Below, in pieces: positions 18,435-25,914 of a stretch of DNA of 64,000 nt. Where the stretch lies: positions 1-64,000 of the forward strand of contig NZ_JALKBY010000008.1 of NCBI RefSeq assembly GCF_023223645.1. The letters are read 5' to 3'. This DNA is from Natroniella sulfidigena (GTDB lineage: Bacteria > Bacillota > Halanaerobiia > Halobacteroidales > Halobacteroidaceae). The position numbers were made by a program, and so were the translations under genes. The notes under the pieces were generated by a model. That model made no database searches and was not told the DNA's origin. It worked only from the letters and a program-made list of their open reading frames with translations. Position 1 is the stretch's first letter, and the number at the start of each line of letters is the position of its first letter.

Positions 18435-18525
18435 CTAATATCCTCCTTCCATCACTCACTTAAATAATTTTATGCCTACTAACCCTTATTGATTATATCA
18501 TATTTGAAAATCTATAGCAAATAGA

Positions 18526-19071
18526 TTAATCTTGGTATACCTCCGGCTTAAGAATAGAGATATACGGTAAATTACGATATCTTTCATTATAATCTAATCC
18601 ATAACCAACAACAAACTCATCAGGTATCTCAAATCCATTCCAATCAGATTCTAACTCCTTTTCAGTTCTACGTTCAGGCTTATCAAGTAAGGTACAAACT
18701 TTAATACTATTAGGTTTCCGCGTCTCTAAAATACTAATAACATGCTTTAACGTTCTTCCTGTATCAATAATATCCTCTATAATTAAAACTTCTTTATTTT
18801 CAATACTTTCTTCTAAATCCTTAATGATCCTAACATTTCCAGTAGAAACTGTCCCCTCATAACTAGTAACATCCATAAAATCAAATACAACAGGAAGCTC
18901 AATATAACGAGCTAAGTCAGCCATAAAAACAAAGCCACCCCTTAGAATACATACCATAATAATTTCATCATCTTCATCATAGTAATCAGTAATTTCTACT
19001 CCTAATTCTTTAATTCTTGTTTGTAGCTGTTCTTGATCAATTAAAATCTTTTCTACTTCATTTTCTAACAC
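18526..19071 (-). CDS. hpt: Hypoxanthine phosphoribosyltransferase
   Basis: A 181-residue purine salvage enzyme that makes IMP or GMP from hypoxanthine or guanine and PRPP. The PRPP-binding motif VLIIEDIIDTGRTL lies at about residues 95-108 and the ICILRGGF-like dipeptide region (MVCILRGGFVFMADL) at about 40-55. Length is usual. It starts 12 nt after tilS; tilS-hpt-ftsH is a conserved Firmicutes cluster. Confidence 0.96.
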   Translation of the reverse strand: MLENEVEKILIDQEQLQTRIKELGVEITDYYDEDDEIIMVCILRGGFVFMADLARYIELPVVFDFMDVTSYEGTVSTGNVRIIKDLEESIENKEVLIIEDIIDTGRTLKHVISILETRKPNSIKVCTLLDKPERRTEKELESDWNGFEIPDEFVVGYGLDYNERYRNLPYISILKPEVYQD

Positions 19072-19083
19072 CTTAACTCCTCC

Positions 19084-20481
19084 TTAATTAACAATTTCAA
19101 TTATTAGAATTTTTTCTGTCTCTTCTGTAATCTTAAACCTCTCATCAACTCTTAGCCTACCTATCCAAAAAATTTCCCCTTGTAATGTAGTAAAAATAGG
19201 AATTTCATCCCTTATTGATATAAGCACCTTTTCATCAATTAAAAAATCCTTTACCTTCTTACTTCCTTTCATCCCTAATGGATAAAAGCGATCTCCATCT
19301 TGACGCTGGCGAAGATAAAATTCAGAACCTATCTTAGAAAAATCTAAATGAGCTTTATTAGGATCATTAATTTCCTCTCGCCACTGATAATCATTACCTA
19401 CCACTTTAGCTTTTACCGTTAAGCCTAAGTTTACAAGTCGATTTTGCCCTAGTGATAATTTATGTTCAAAATAATTACACTCCCTAACCGCCGCTTTATC
19501 AATTCTAAAACTAACCTCTTCATAATTTAATGCCACAACTATTTGATAAGGAAGATCAATCTGAGTTCCAGTCTGTCCAGTTAGTATAAATTCTAAGATA
19601 GACTCTATATGATGATAATAAAACCCTTGTTCTTGACCACTAAGTAACTTTAAAGCTCTTTTAATAACTCTACGTTGCAAGGCAAGATGTAATTTAGAAA
19701 ATCTTTCTTTAGAAATGATTAATTGCTGAGAACTCTCCTCTAATAATAACTCATTCATTATTTTCTTTGTAGATTGTTGCAAAAAGTCTTCTTCTTTATC
19801 TAAAATTTCAGCAGTCCTTTGTAATGTATTGATCAGATTACTATTATATTCCTCTATTAATAATGGTAGTAGTTCTAACCTAACTTTATTCCTATAATAA
19901 ATAGTTTCTAAATTGGTTTCATCTAATCTCGGCTGAAGGTTATACCGCTGACAATACTCATTTATTTCTTGCTTAGTCAGTTCAAATAAAGGTCTAATAA
20001 TCTGATCCCGCTTAGGAGCGATTCCAGCTAACCCCTTTAAGCCAGCCCCTCGTATTAAATTCATCAATATCGTTTCAGCTTGATCGTTAGCATGATGTCC
20101 TACTGCAATCTTAGTTAAGTTTAATTCTTCTAACTGGTTAAATAAAAGCTCATATCTTACCTCTCTAGCAGCCTCCTCTAAGGAAAGATCCATTCGCTGC
20201 TGATAAGATTTAACATCATACCTCTCAACTGTAATTGGCACTTCCCATTGCCGGGCTATTTGTTTCACAAACTCAGCATCTGCAATAGCCTCTTCTCCAC
20301 GCAACATATGATCTAAATGAAAGATATGTAAATCTAAATCATAATCTTTTTTTAATCTCTTTAAAATATGTAATAAAGCTAATGAATCAGGCCCCCCAGA
20401 AACAGCAACCAAAACTCTATCTCCTGTAGATAATAAACCATATCTATTAATTGTTTCCTTAACTTTAGTTAATAAAGGCAT
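19084..20481 (-). CDS. tilS: tRNA(Ile)-lysidine synthetase
   Basis: A 465-residue ATP pyrophosphatase that converts C34 of the CAU anticodon of tRNA-Ile2 to lysidine. The PP-loop VAVSGGPDSLALLHIL is at about residues 24-39, followed by HLDHMLRGEEAIADA, GHHANDQAETILMNLIRGAGLKGL and the C-terminal substrate-binding domain with RQRDGDRFYPLGMKGSKKVKDFLID. The start codon has no Shine-Dalgarno close by; the nearest, AAGGAGGT at 20538-20545, is separated from it by a perfect hairpin. Confidence 0.95.
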   Translation of the reverse strand: MPLLTKVKETINRYGLLSTGDRVLVAVSGGPDSLALLHILKRLKKDYDLDLHIFHLDHMLRGEEAIADAEFVKQIARQWEVPITVERYDVKSYQQRMDLSLEEAAREVRYELLFNQLEELNLTKIAVGHHANDQAETILMNLIRGAGLKGLAGIAPKRDQIIRPLFELTKQEINEYCQRYNLQPRLDETNLETIYYRNKVRLELLPLLIEEYNSNLINTLQRTAEILDKEEDFLQQSTKKIMNELLLEESSQQLIISKERFSKLHLALQRRVIKRALKLLSGQEQGFYYHHIESILEFILTGQTGTQIDLPYQIVVALNYEEVSFRIDKAAVRECNYFEHKLSLGQNRLVNLGLTVKAKVVGNDYQWREEINDPNKAHLDFSKIGSEFYLRQRQDGDRFYPLGMKGSKKVKDFLIDEKVLISIRDEIPIFTTLQGEIFWIGRLRVDERFKITEETEKILIIEIVN

Positions 20482-20491
20482 TCTATGTATA

Positions 20492-20545
20492 AATTCATAC
20501 CAATTAGTTATTAATAACTAATTGGTATGAATTAGTTACCTCCTT
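20492..20545 (-). promoter_or_regulatory. Hairpin placed between the tilS ribosome site and its start
   Basis: A perfect 19-bp inverted repeat (20492-20510 and 20515-20533, loop of 4) stands between AAGGAGGT (20538-20545) and the tilS ATG at 20481. When folded it leaves only about 4 plus 10 unpaired bases between ribosome site and start. Confidence 0.65.
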
Positions 20546-20634
20546 ATTTAAAAAATAAATTCAGCTTTGTATACAATCCTTCGATAAAAATCAATCTAGT
20601 CCTCTTTTTTTATTTACTTTTATTATATTATATC

Positions 20635-23037
20635 TTAACACTGATCTACTTTAATTACAAGTGCTGTCATATCATCTTTTATTGCCTTATTTTCAGCTTT
20701 AGCTTTATCCAAAATATATTGAGCTAATGACTGTGGATCATCGATCAAATTATTTTTAAGAATCTTCAAAACCCACTCCTCTTTAATTGTTAACTCCTCT
20801 TTACTATCTAAAACACCATCAGTTAGCATAATTATTAAATCACCATCTTGCAACTGTAAAGACGTAGGCTCTGCTTCAACCTGATTTAAGATTCCTACAG
20901 GTAGTGAAGTAGATTTAACCATACTGACATCTGAATCACGTTTAATAAAGCTAGAAGCTGAACCTACCTTAATAAACTCTGCTTCTCCAGTTAGTTGATC
21001 AATACTCAACAGATCAATTGTAGCAAAAGTATCTTTGTGGGTTCTAATCTCTAAAATTGAATTAACAATTTCTAAAGCTACATTATAGTTTAAACCAACT
21101 GCTAGCATCTTATGCAATAAACTTATAGCACTGCTGCTTTGTTGATAAGCATTTGAACCAACTCCCATACCATCACTTAATATAGCATAAAATTTTCCAT
21201 CCTTCCGTTTGAAAAAGGTATAATTATCTCCTGAAATATCATTTTGTTGACTTAAAGTAGCTACTCCACCTTGAAAGTCATATTTACTACCAGGAATAAA
21301 TTGACAAGTACAATTAGACTTATCCATTTGATACCCACATTCACTCCAACCTAAATTTAAATTATAATCTAATCTATTATTCATTAAAGGAATCATCTGC
21401 TTAATACATTCTTGATTACCATTACAACTCTGTTTTGTGATGGTAATCTCTAGCTCTTCATCATTATAATTAGTAGTGAAAATTTCTTTAACTGCTAGTC
21501 CATTACTTTTCAATAATGAAAAAATTTTATTTTCCAGTTCTTTATCTGCTTCTACTTTAACAGTCAATTTGTCAGTTAATTGATCAACCACCTTAGACAT
21601 ACCCGATAACTGCTTTAATAGAAGTTCTTCTTTACTCTTCATTCTATCTTGCCAATAACTATTTAATTCTTGTTTTTTCATAAATTGATCAATCTCAGTA
21701 GTCAGTTTAACCTTTCTTATACAATCTATTTTCATCTGCCCCTTTAAGTCATCTACTAATATTTCACCTTTATTTTCAGCTAAAATTAATAGATCAAATA
21801 ATGAATTATAGGTCTTATAAAAAGAATCCTGCCAACAAGATTTATATAAGCCACATTGTTTACAGACCTTATCAGTAATTATATCTAAAAAGACTCCTAA
21901 ATTATTCAAATTATTTTCTTCTAAATTATTTGGAGTTGTCTCTGTTTTAGAAAATGTTTGAGCTAGTTCGGCAAAAATATCAGAAAAATCACTAATTCTT
22001 TCTTTGAAAAAAGTCTCAGACTTTCTATTTTTCAACTTTTTACCACGTTTTTCTTTACTGACTAACTCTTCAAAAGAAGAAATAATCGCTTTAGGAGTTA
22101 TTAATAAAATAAAACCCGCAATTAATCCTTCTTGAACCAAAGCTAAAATATATCCAGTTTCATTAATAAATAATGTATAAATTATGCTACTTAATACATA
22201 ACCACTGATCACCCCTAATTTATTCTGCTTTTCAAAACTACCAGCAATCAAACCTGCTAAAGCATAATTTCCTATTAAAGGGGCCAACTCTAAATTAGAA
22301 ATACTATAAATAAATCCAATTACAACTCCTACAACAGTTGCTAACTTAACTCCAGCAATTAAAGCAGTTAACATTATAAAATACGAACTAATTAATCTAG
22401 CCAGATTTATAATCCCAATCGTTTGGATAGACAAACCACTCATAAATAGTCCAAATATTACTCCAGTTACTAGTAAGGTCCTTCTTAATAGTTTATTCTC
22501 TCCTTCTATTACCGATATCAAATTAGGAGTCAATCTCAATACTAATAATGTAATTAGTGATATTAACAATACTTCAGAAGAAAAATTAACAGCTAACGGT
22601 AAAGAAAAATTAAATATTAAATCAGGTAATCTAACTGCTACAGAACTAAATGCAACTAAAAAGGTGTAAAATAAAACCCCTTTCTTAAATTTATTCAAAA
22701 AATATTTACTACTAAATAGTAGTAATAAAATACTGAAAATATATCTTAACCCCTGCCAACCTAACTGGCTAACATAGCCAAAACTGACTCCCATTAAGAC
22801 AAAAATTAATTTTGCTAAACCTAGTTTTCCTTTCTGCCATTGATAAAAGAATATTGCCAAATAACTAATTCCAAAAGGCATTAATTCATTTAAAATAATC
22901 GATCTTCCTAACAAAAACCCAATTAAAGCTAACATCAAATCTACAATTAGCACTTTATCCCACAAAGGTAAGTTAGCGCTCCCTGTTTCTTGTCTATTGT
23001 CCTGTCGCTGATAAATAGGTAAGTCTAAACCTTTCAC
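20635..23037 (-). CDS. spoIIE: Stage II sporulation protein E (SpoIIE)
   Basis: An 800-residue membrane phosphatase that dephosphorylates SpoIIAA and so activates sigma-F in the forespore; it also takes part in asymmetric division. About ten N-terminal membrane segments (about residues 20-320) precede a linker with Cys pairs (VCKQCGLYKSCW) and a PP2C-type phosphatase domain (about 590-800) with KFYAILSDGMGVGSNAYQQSS and DLIIMLTDGVLDSKEE carrying metal-binding Asp residues. The GTG start at 23037 is chosen because AAGGGGG lies 6 nt upstream; the frame stays open 45 codons further. Its promoter is Spo0A-like. Confidence 0.95.
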   Translation of the reverse strand: MKGLDLPIYQRQDNRQETGSANLPLWDKVLIVDLMLALIGFLLGRSIILNELMPFGISYLAIFFYQWQKGKLGLAKLIFVLMGVSFGYVSQLGWQGLRYIFSILLLLFSSKYFLNKFKKGVLFYTFLVAFSSVAVRLPDLIFNFSLPLAVNFSSEVLLISLITLLVLRLTPNLISVIEGENKLLRRTLLVTGVIFGLFMSGLSIQTIGIINLARLISSYFIMLTALIAGVKLATVVGVVIGFIYSISNLELAPLIGNYALAGLIAGSFEKQNKLGVISGYVLSSIIYTLFINETGYILALVQEGLIAGFILLITPKAIISSFEELVSKEKRGKKLKNRKSETFFKERISDFSDIFAELAQTFSKTETTPNNLEENNLNNLGVFLDIITDKVCKQCGLYKSCWQDSFYKTYNSLFDLLILAENKGEILVDDLKGQMKIDCIRKVKLTTEIDQFMKKQELNSYWQDRMKSKEELLLKQLSGMSKVVDQLTDKLTVKVEADKELENKIFSLLKSNGLAVKEIFTTNYNDEELEITITKQSCNGNQECIKQMIPLMNNRLDYNLNLGWSECGYQMDKSNCTCQFIPGSKYDFQGGVATLSQQNDISGDNYTFFKRKDGKFYAILSDGMGVGSNAYQQSSSAISLLHKMLAVGLNYNVALEIVNSILEIRTHKDTFATIDLLSIDQLTGEAEFIKVGSASSFIKRDSDVSMVKSTSLPVGILNQVEAEPTSLQLQDGDLIIMLTDGVLDSKEELTIKEEWVLKILKNNLIDDPQSLAQYILDKAKAENKAIKDDMTALVIKVDQC

Positions 23038-23083
23038 AACAATCCCCCTTCTCCGATTTACATTTTTTGTAATTACTAGATAT

Positions 23084-23151
23084 ATTATACACGTTTCCCG
23101 GGGGATAATTTGTCGAATAAAGACAGTATGAATTCTAAAAATATTGACAAA
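23084..23151 (-). promoter_or_regulatory. spoIIE promoter with Spo0A boxes
   Basis: A perfect 0A-box core, TTTGTCGAA on the plus strand (23109-23117), places TTCGAC at the -35 position on the minus strand, 22 bp from TATAAT (23084-23089). A second 0A-like element, TTTGTCAAT, is at 23143-23151. In Bacillus the Spo0A-activated spoIIE and spoIIG promoters also have spacers of 21-22 bp with a 0A box at the -35. Confidence 0.68.
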
Positions 23152-23160
23152 TATAAAGAA

Positions 23161-23184
23161 TAAAGTGAGCATTAGCCCACTTTA
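23161..23184 (-). terminator. Second terminator after the tRNA operon
   Basis: A 10-bp hairpin (taaagtgagc and gcccacttta, one mismatch) followed by a T-rich tract stops tRNA transcripts just before the spoIIE promoter. The hairpin is almost the same as the one at 46015-46036. Confidence 0.6.
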
Positions 23185-23240
23185 AGAGTTAAATTATCTT
23201 AATAAATTATTTTGTTAAAAAATTTCCCTAGCCAATAAAA

Positions 23241-23281
23241 ATAGAGTGCTTTCCTTATCAAGGATAAGGAAAGCACTCTAT
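23241..23281 (-). terminator. Terminator of the tRNA operon
   Basis: A perfect 19-bp stem (23241-23259 with 23263-23281) with a 3-base loop is followed on the minus strand by TTTTTATT. It lies 33 nt past the tRNA-Met gene. Confidence 0.85.
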
Positions 23282-23313
23282 TTATGTATATATCGATTTA
23301 TTAATTTCTTAAT

Positions 23314-23390
23314 TGGTAGCGGCGGAGGGACTTGAACCCCCGACTCTGCGGGTATGAACCGCATGCTCTAGCCAACTGAGCTACACCGCC
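23314..23390 (-). tRNA. tRNA-Met (CAT), elongator
   Basis: A complete 77-nt cloverleaf with encoded CCA. The acceptor stem is GGCGGTG, the anticodon loop TTCATAC gives CAT (23354-23356), and the T loop is TTCAAGT. It lacks the C1-A72 mismatch and GGG/CCC anticodon stem of the initiator, and resembles Bacillus elongator tRNA-Met rather than the lysidine-modified tRNA-Ile2. It is last in a three-tRNA operon. Confidence 0.95.
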
Positions 23391-23399
23391 ATATAAGTG

Positions 23400-23490
23400 C
23401 AGTTAATAGATAATAATTAATAGTGAATAGTTAAAATCTTTTATGCTCTTGACTTTCAACTATTATCTATTCACTATTCTCTATTCATTG
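23400..23490. repeat. Intergenic repeat between tRNA-fMet and tRNA-Met, copy A
   Basis: The left arm (23400-23432) is made of ATAGATAATAATTAATAGTG-type units. The right arm (23457-23490) is an approximate reverse complement made of CTATTCACTATTCTCTATTC units. The same pair of arms recurs in the next tRNA spacer. Confidence 0.8.
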
Positions 23491-23499
23491 CTTTTTAAT

Positions 23500-23575
<76 letters not shown>

Positions 23576-23584
23576 ACAAAAGTT

Positions 23585-23670
23585 CAGTTAATAGATAATA
23601 ATTAATAGTGAATAGTTTTTAAGTTCTTAAAAACTTGAACTTCAACTATCCTCTGTTCTCTATTCATTAT
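23585..23670. repeat. Intergenic repeat between tRNA-Leu and tRNA-fMet, copy B
   Basis: The first 33 bases (23585-23617) are identical to the left arm of copy A at 23400-23432. The right arm (23643-23670) is a diverged version of the right arm of copy A. Confidence 0.8.
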
Positions 23671-23685
23671 TCTCTTTTTTAAAGA

Positions 23686-23775
23686 TGGTGCCGGGGGTCG
23701 GACTCGAACCGACACGGGCACGAAAGTCCCATCGGATTTTAAGTCCGATGCGTCTGCCAATTCCGCCACCCCGGC
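23686..23775 (-). tRNA. tRNA-Leu (TAA)
   Basis: A complete 90-nt class II tRNA with encoded CCA and a long variable arm. The acceptor stem is GCCGGGG with CCCCGGC, and the anticodon loop CTTAAAA gives TAA (23739-23741). It is first in the tRNA operon Leu-fMet-Met. Confidence 0.96.
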
Positions 23776-23811
23776 TTGTTTAAATTGTATATTTCCTAAG
23801 CGACAATTAGT

Positions 23812-23840
23812 ATTATAGTATATCATCGGCTTCCAGTCAA
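23812..23840 (-). promoter_or_regulatory. Promoter of the tRNA operon
   Basis: TTGACT (23835-23840), a 17-bp spacer and TATAAT (23812-23817) stand about 36 nt upstream of the tRNA-Leu gene. Confidence 0.78.
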
Positions 23841-23922
23841 TTAAGCGAGTCATTATCACAGTCAACTAAGACTAATTAGCACCGTTTTACTTCAGTATAA
23901 TCATTTTAAGGCCAATTTTCAA

Positions 23923-24801
23923 TTAAATATGTTTTTGAATAATTCCTTCTAAAATCCCTGCTTCACTAACTTGAATTTGCTCTAAGTTAGTCTCTTCCAT
24001 AATTTTCAGCAAAATAATTATACCTGCTAAAATTATATCAGCCCGTTTAGGTTGTAAGCCTATTATTTTCTTTCGCTCTGCTAAAGATAGACAGGACAAC
24101 TTATTAAATATTCTTTCTATAGAACTCTTAGTCAAAAAATAACCATCAACCTTCTTTCGATTATAAGGTTCTAACTCCAATTCAATTGCTACTAGAGTAG
24201 TTACTGTACCTCCTACCCCTAATAGCTGTACACAGTCTTTGTTATCAATAGCTTCTTTTATCATTTTCTCTGCTACTAAATTTATTTTATCAAAATCATC
24301 ATCATATTTTTCTGTTAATCGCACTGCCCCTAAATTGATACTAGTGTATTCTTCTAGCTCATCTTTTACTCCATAAATAAATTCAGTACTCCCACCACCA
24401 ATATCAACTGCTAAAACTTGCTCCTCTAAGTGAGTAATTGAGGAGGTAATCCCTAAGTAAGATAATCGAGCTTCTTCCTCTCCACTAACAACCTTGATCT
24501 CAAAACCAGTTTCTTCTTTGACTTGCTGTAAGAATTCTTGTTGGTTAGTAGCATCCCTAACCGCACTTGTAGCTACTACGTAAGAACTGGCATCAAATTG
24601 CTCGACAATTTTCTGATAACCCTTAAGCACTTCAATTGTCCGCTCAATAGCATCCTGATTAAGATAATCATTTTGACAAATACCTGCTCCTAAGCGAGGA
24701 GTTTCTAACTTACTAGCTAACCTTTTTAATTGTTTACCTTCCTGTTGAGCAATTAGCAACCTTACAGAATTAGTCCCGATATCAATTGCTGCTACTGACA
24801 A
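23923..24801 (-). CDS. ppx: Exopolyphosphatase / ppGpp pyrophosphatase family (Ppx/GppA)
   Basis: A 292-residue ASKHA-fold enzyme expected to hydrolyse polyphosphate or pppGpp. It shows the phosphate-1 motif VAAIDIGTNSVRLLIA at the start, EEARLSYLGI and the phosphate-2 motif VLAVDIGGGSTEFIYG near residue 135, and GVGGTVTTL near 205. The length is that of the short, two-domain Ppx form without a C-terminal HD-like domain. A TTG start at 24801 is chosen because AGGAGG lies upstream at the right distance; it then begins 2 nt after the DUF501 gene. Confidence 0.88.
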   Translation of the reverse strand: MSVAAIDIGTNSVRLLIAQQEGKQLKRLASKLETPRLGAGICQNDYLNQDAIERTIEVLKGYQKIVEQFDASSYVVATSAVRDATNQQEFLQQVKEETGFEIKVVSGEEEARLSYLGITSSITHLEEQVLAVDIGGGSTEFIYGVKDELEEYTSINLGAVRLTEKYDDDFDKINLVAEKMIKEAIDNKDCVQLLGVGGTVTTLVAIELELEPYNRKKVDGYFLTKSSIERIFNKLSCLSLAERKKIIGLQPKRADIILAGIIILLKIMEETNLEQIQVSEAGILEGIIQKHI

Positions 24802-24803
24802 TT

Positions 24804-25373
24804 TTATTCCTCCTCTCCCTGACACTTCGAACAACACTCTTTTGGATCTAACAGAGTAAATCTTTCTTGTAATAAGTCATCTACTAGTTGACCTACTGGA
24901 TTGATCGGATCAACTAAATAATGGGCATAATGAGTATGTAAACACTTAATCCCTCCAAAATCCATAATTCCTCCTACTCCAGATTCCTTTAAAACATTAT
25001 ATTGGCCTTCATTTTCTTCTTTTAATCTAGCTAATAGTTGCTGGTCAGCTAATTCTATCCTCTGTTTGGCATAGTTTTGGTGTGCTTGTTTTAATTTAGT
25101 TGCTAATTTTTGATTTGATTTGATCTCTTGTTGAATCTTTTGCACCATTCCCTCTCCCTCTAACCTGCCAATTCTATAATTTAATTCAGGACACGTTAAC
25201 CAAAAAGTGGTCGGAAAGATCCCAAAGCTATCATCTTTAATCAAAATTGGTTTGGTAGTAATAACTTGAGGATGTTCACCTACACACTGCTTAGCAATCT
25301 CAGCTACATTTCTTGGTTCTCTTCCTAGCTGTCTAGTTAAAACTTTTAGTTGTTCTTGAGTTAAATTCATCAT
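24804..25373 (-). CDS. DUF501 family protein
   Basis: A 189-residue cytoplasmic protein with REPRNVAEIAKQCVGEHPQVI near residue 17, FPTTFWLTCPELNYRIGRLEGEG near 50 and a Cys/His-rich C-terminal half (GGIKCLHTHYAHYLVDPINPVG, then CCSKC). These are marks of the DUF501 family, whose function is not known to me. The Cys/His residues suggest a metal site. It is coupled to ppx, as DUF501 genes often are, so a link to polyphosphate or (p)ppGpp metabolism is possible. The start at 25373 is set by AAAGGAG 5 nt upstream. Confidence 0.8.
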   Translation of the reverse strand: MMNLTQEQLKVLTRQLGREPRNVAEIAKQCVGEHPQVITTKPILIKDDSFGIFPTTFWLTCPELNYRIGRLEGEGMVQKIQQEIKSNQKLATKLKQAHQNYAKQRIELADQQLLARLKEENEGQYNVLKESGVGGIMDFGGIKCLHTHYAHYLVDPINPVGQLVDDLLQERFTLLDPKECCSKCQGEEE

Positions 25374-25390
25374 CTTGACTCCTTTCAAAT

Positions 25391-25423
25391 ATAAAGAAAC
25401 ACCCTCAAATAAATTTGAGGGTG
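25391..25423 (-). terminator. Intrinsic terminator after yabR
   Basis: An 11-bp stem (caccctcaaat at 25400-25410 with atttgagggtg at 25413-25423) is followed on the minus strand by TTTCTTT. Confidence 0.7.
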
Positions 25424-25456
25424 CATATATATCATTAGCCGAATTTATAATTTATA

Positions 25457-25822
25457 TTAAGAACTTTGACCGCTTCTTTTTTCTAAACTACGTCTTAGGT
25501 CTTGTTGTCGTTGTTCACTTTCTTTCATAAAGTCAGATAGCCTATCTTCAAAAGACTTTTTAGGAACTGTCTTGAACTTCTTTTTCTTATTGTCTAGTTG
25601 CTTAATAGACAAACCAATCTTTCCATCATCATCAATAGAAATAACCTTTACCTTAATCTTCTCTCTCATTTTTAAGTAATTGCTAACATCTTTAACATAA
25701 GTATCAGCTACTTCAGAGATATGAACTAGACCAGTTTCACCTCCATCTAACTCAATGAATGCTCCAAAGTTTGTAATGCCTGTTACTACCCCTTCTACAG
25801 TAGATCCAACCTCAATTGACAT
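25457..25822 (-). CDS. yabR: S1-domain RNA-binding protein (YabR-like)
   Basis: A 121-residue protein with one S1 RNA-binding domain (about residues 3-75: GSTVEGVVTGITNFGAFIELDGGETGLVHISEVAD) followed by a charged tail. In Bacillus the homologue lies at the same place between divIC and spoIIE; its role is poorly defined, with a link to polynucleotide or stress biology. The start at 25822 is preferred over the earlier frame opening because GAGGAGGAA is about 10 nt ahead of it. Confidence 0.88.
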   Translation of the reverse strand: MSIEVGSTVEGVVTGITNFGAFIELDGGETGLVHISEVADTYVKDVSNYLKMREKIKVKVISIDDDGKIGLSIKQLDNKKKKFKTVPKKSFEDRLSDFMKESEQRQQDLRRSLEKRSGQSS

Positions 25823-25914
25823 ACTAAAAAAATTCCTCCTCATAAGATTTTATATGTGAATGATCACATTAATATGTCATATTATACACTATATTTTAAG
25901 TTGTGTCAAATTAA

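Noticed and set aside
23602-23865. 87-residue reading frame on the minus strand over tRNA-Leu
   Set aside because: Its core AGVAELADASDLKSDG...VRVRPPAP is the well-known false translation of a tRNA-Leu gene; the real feature is the tRNA.
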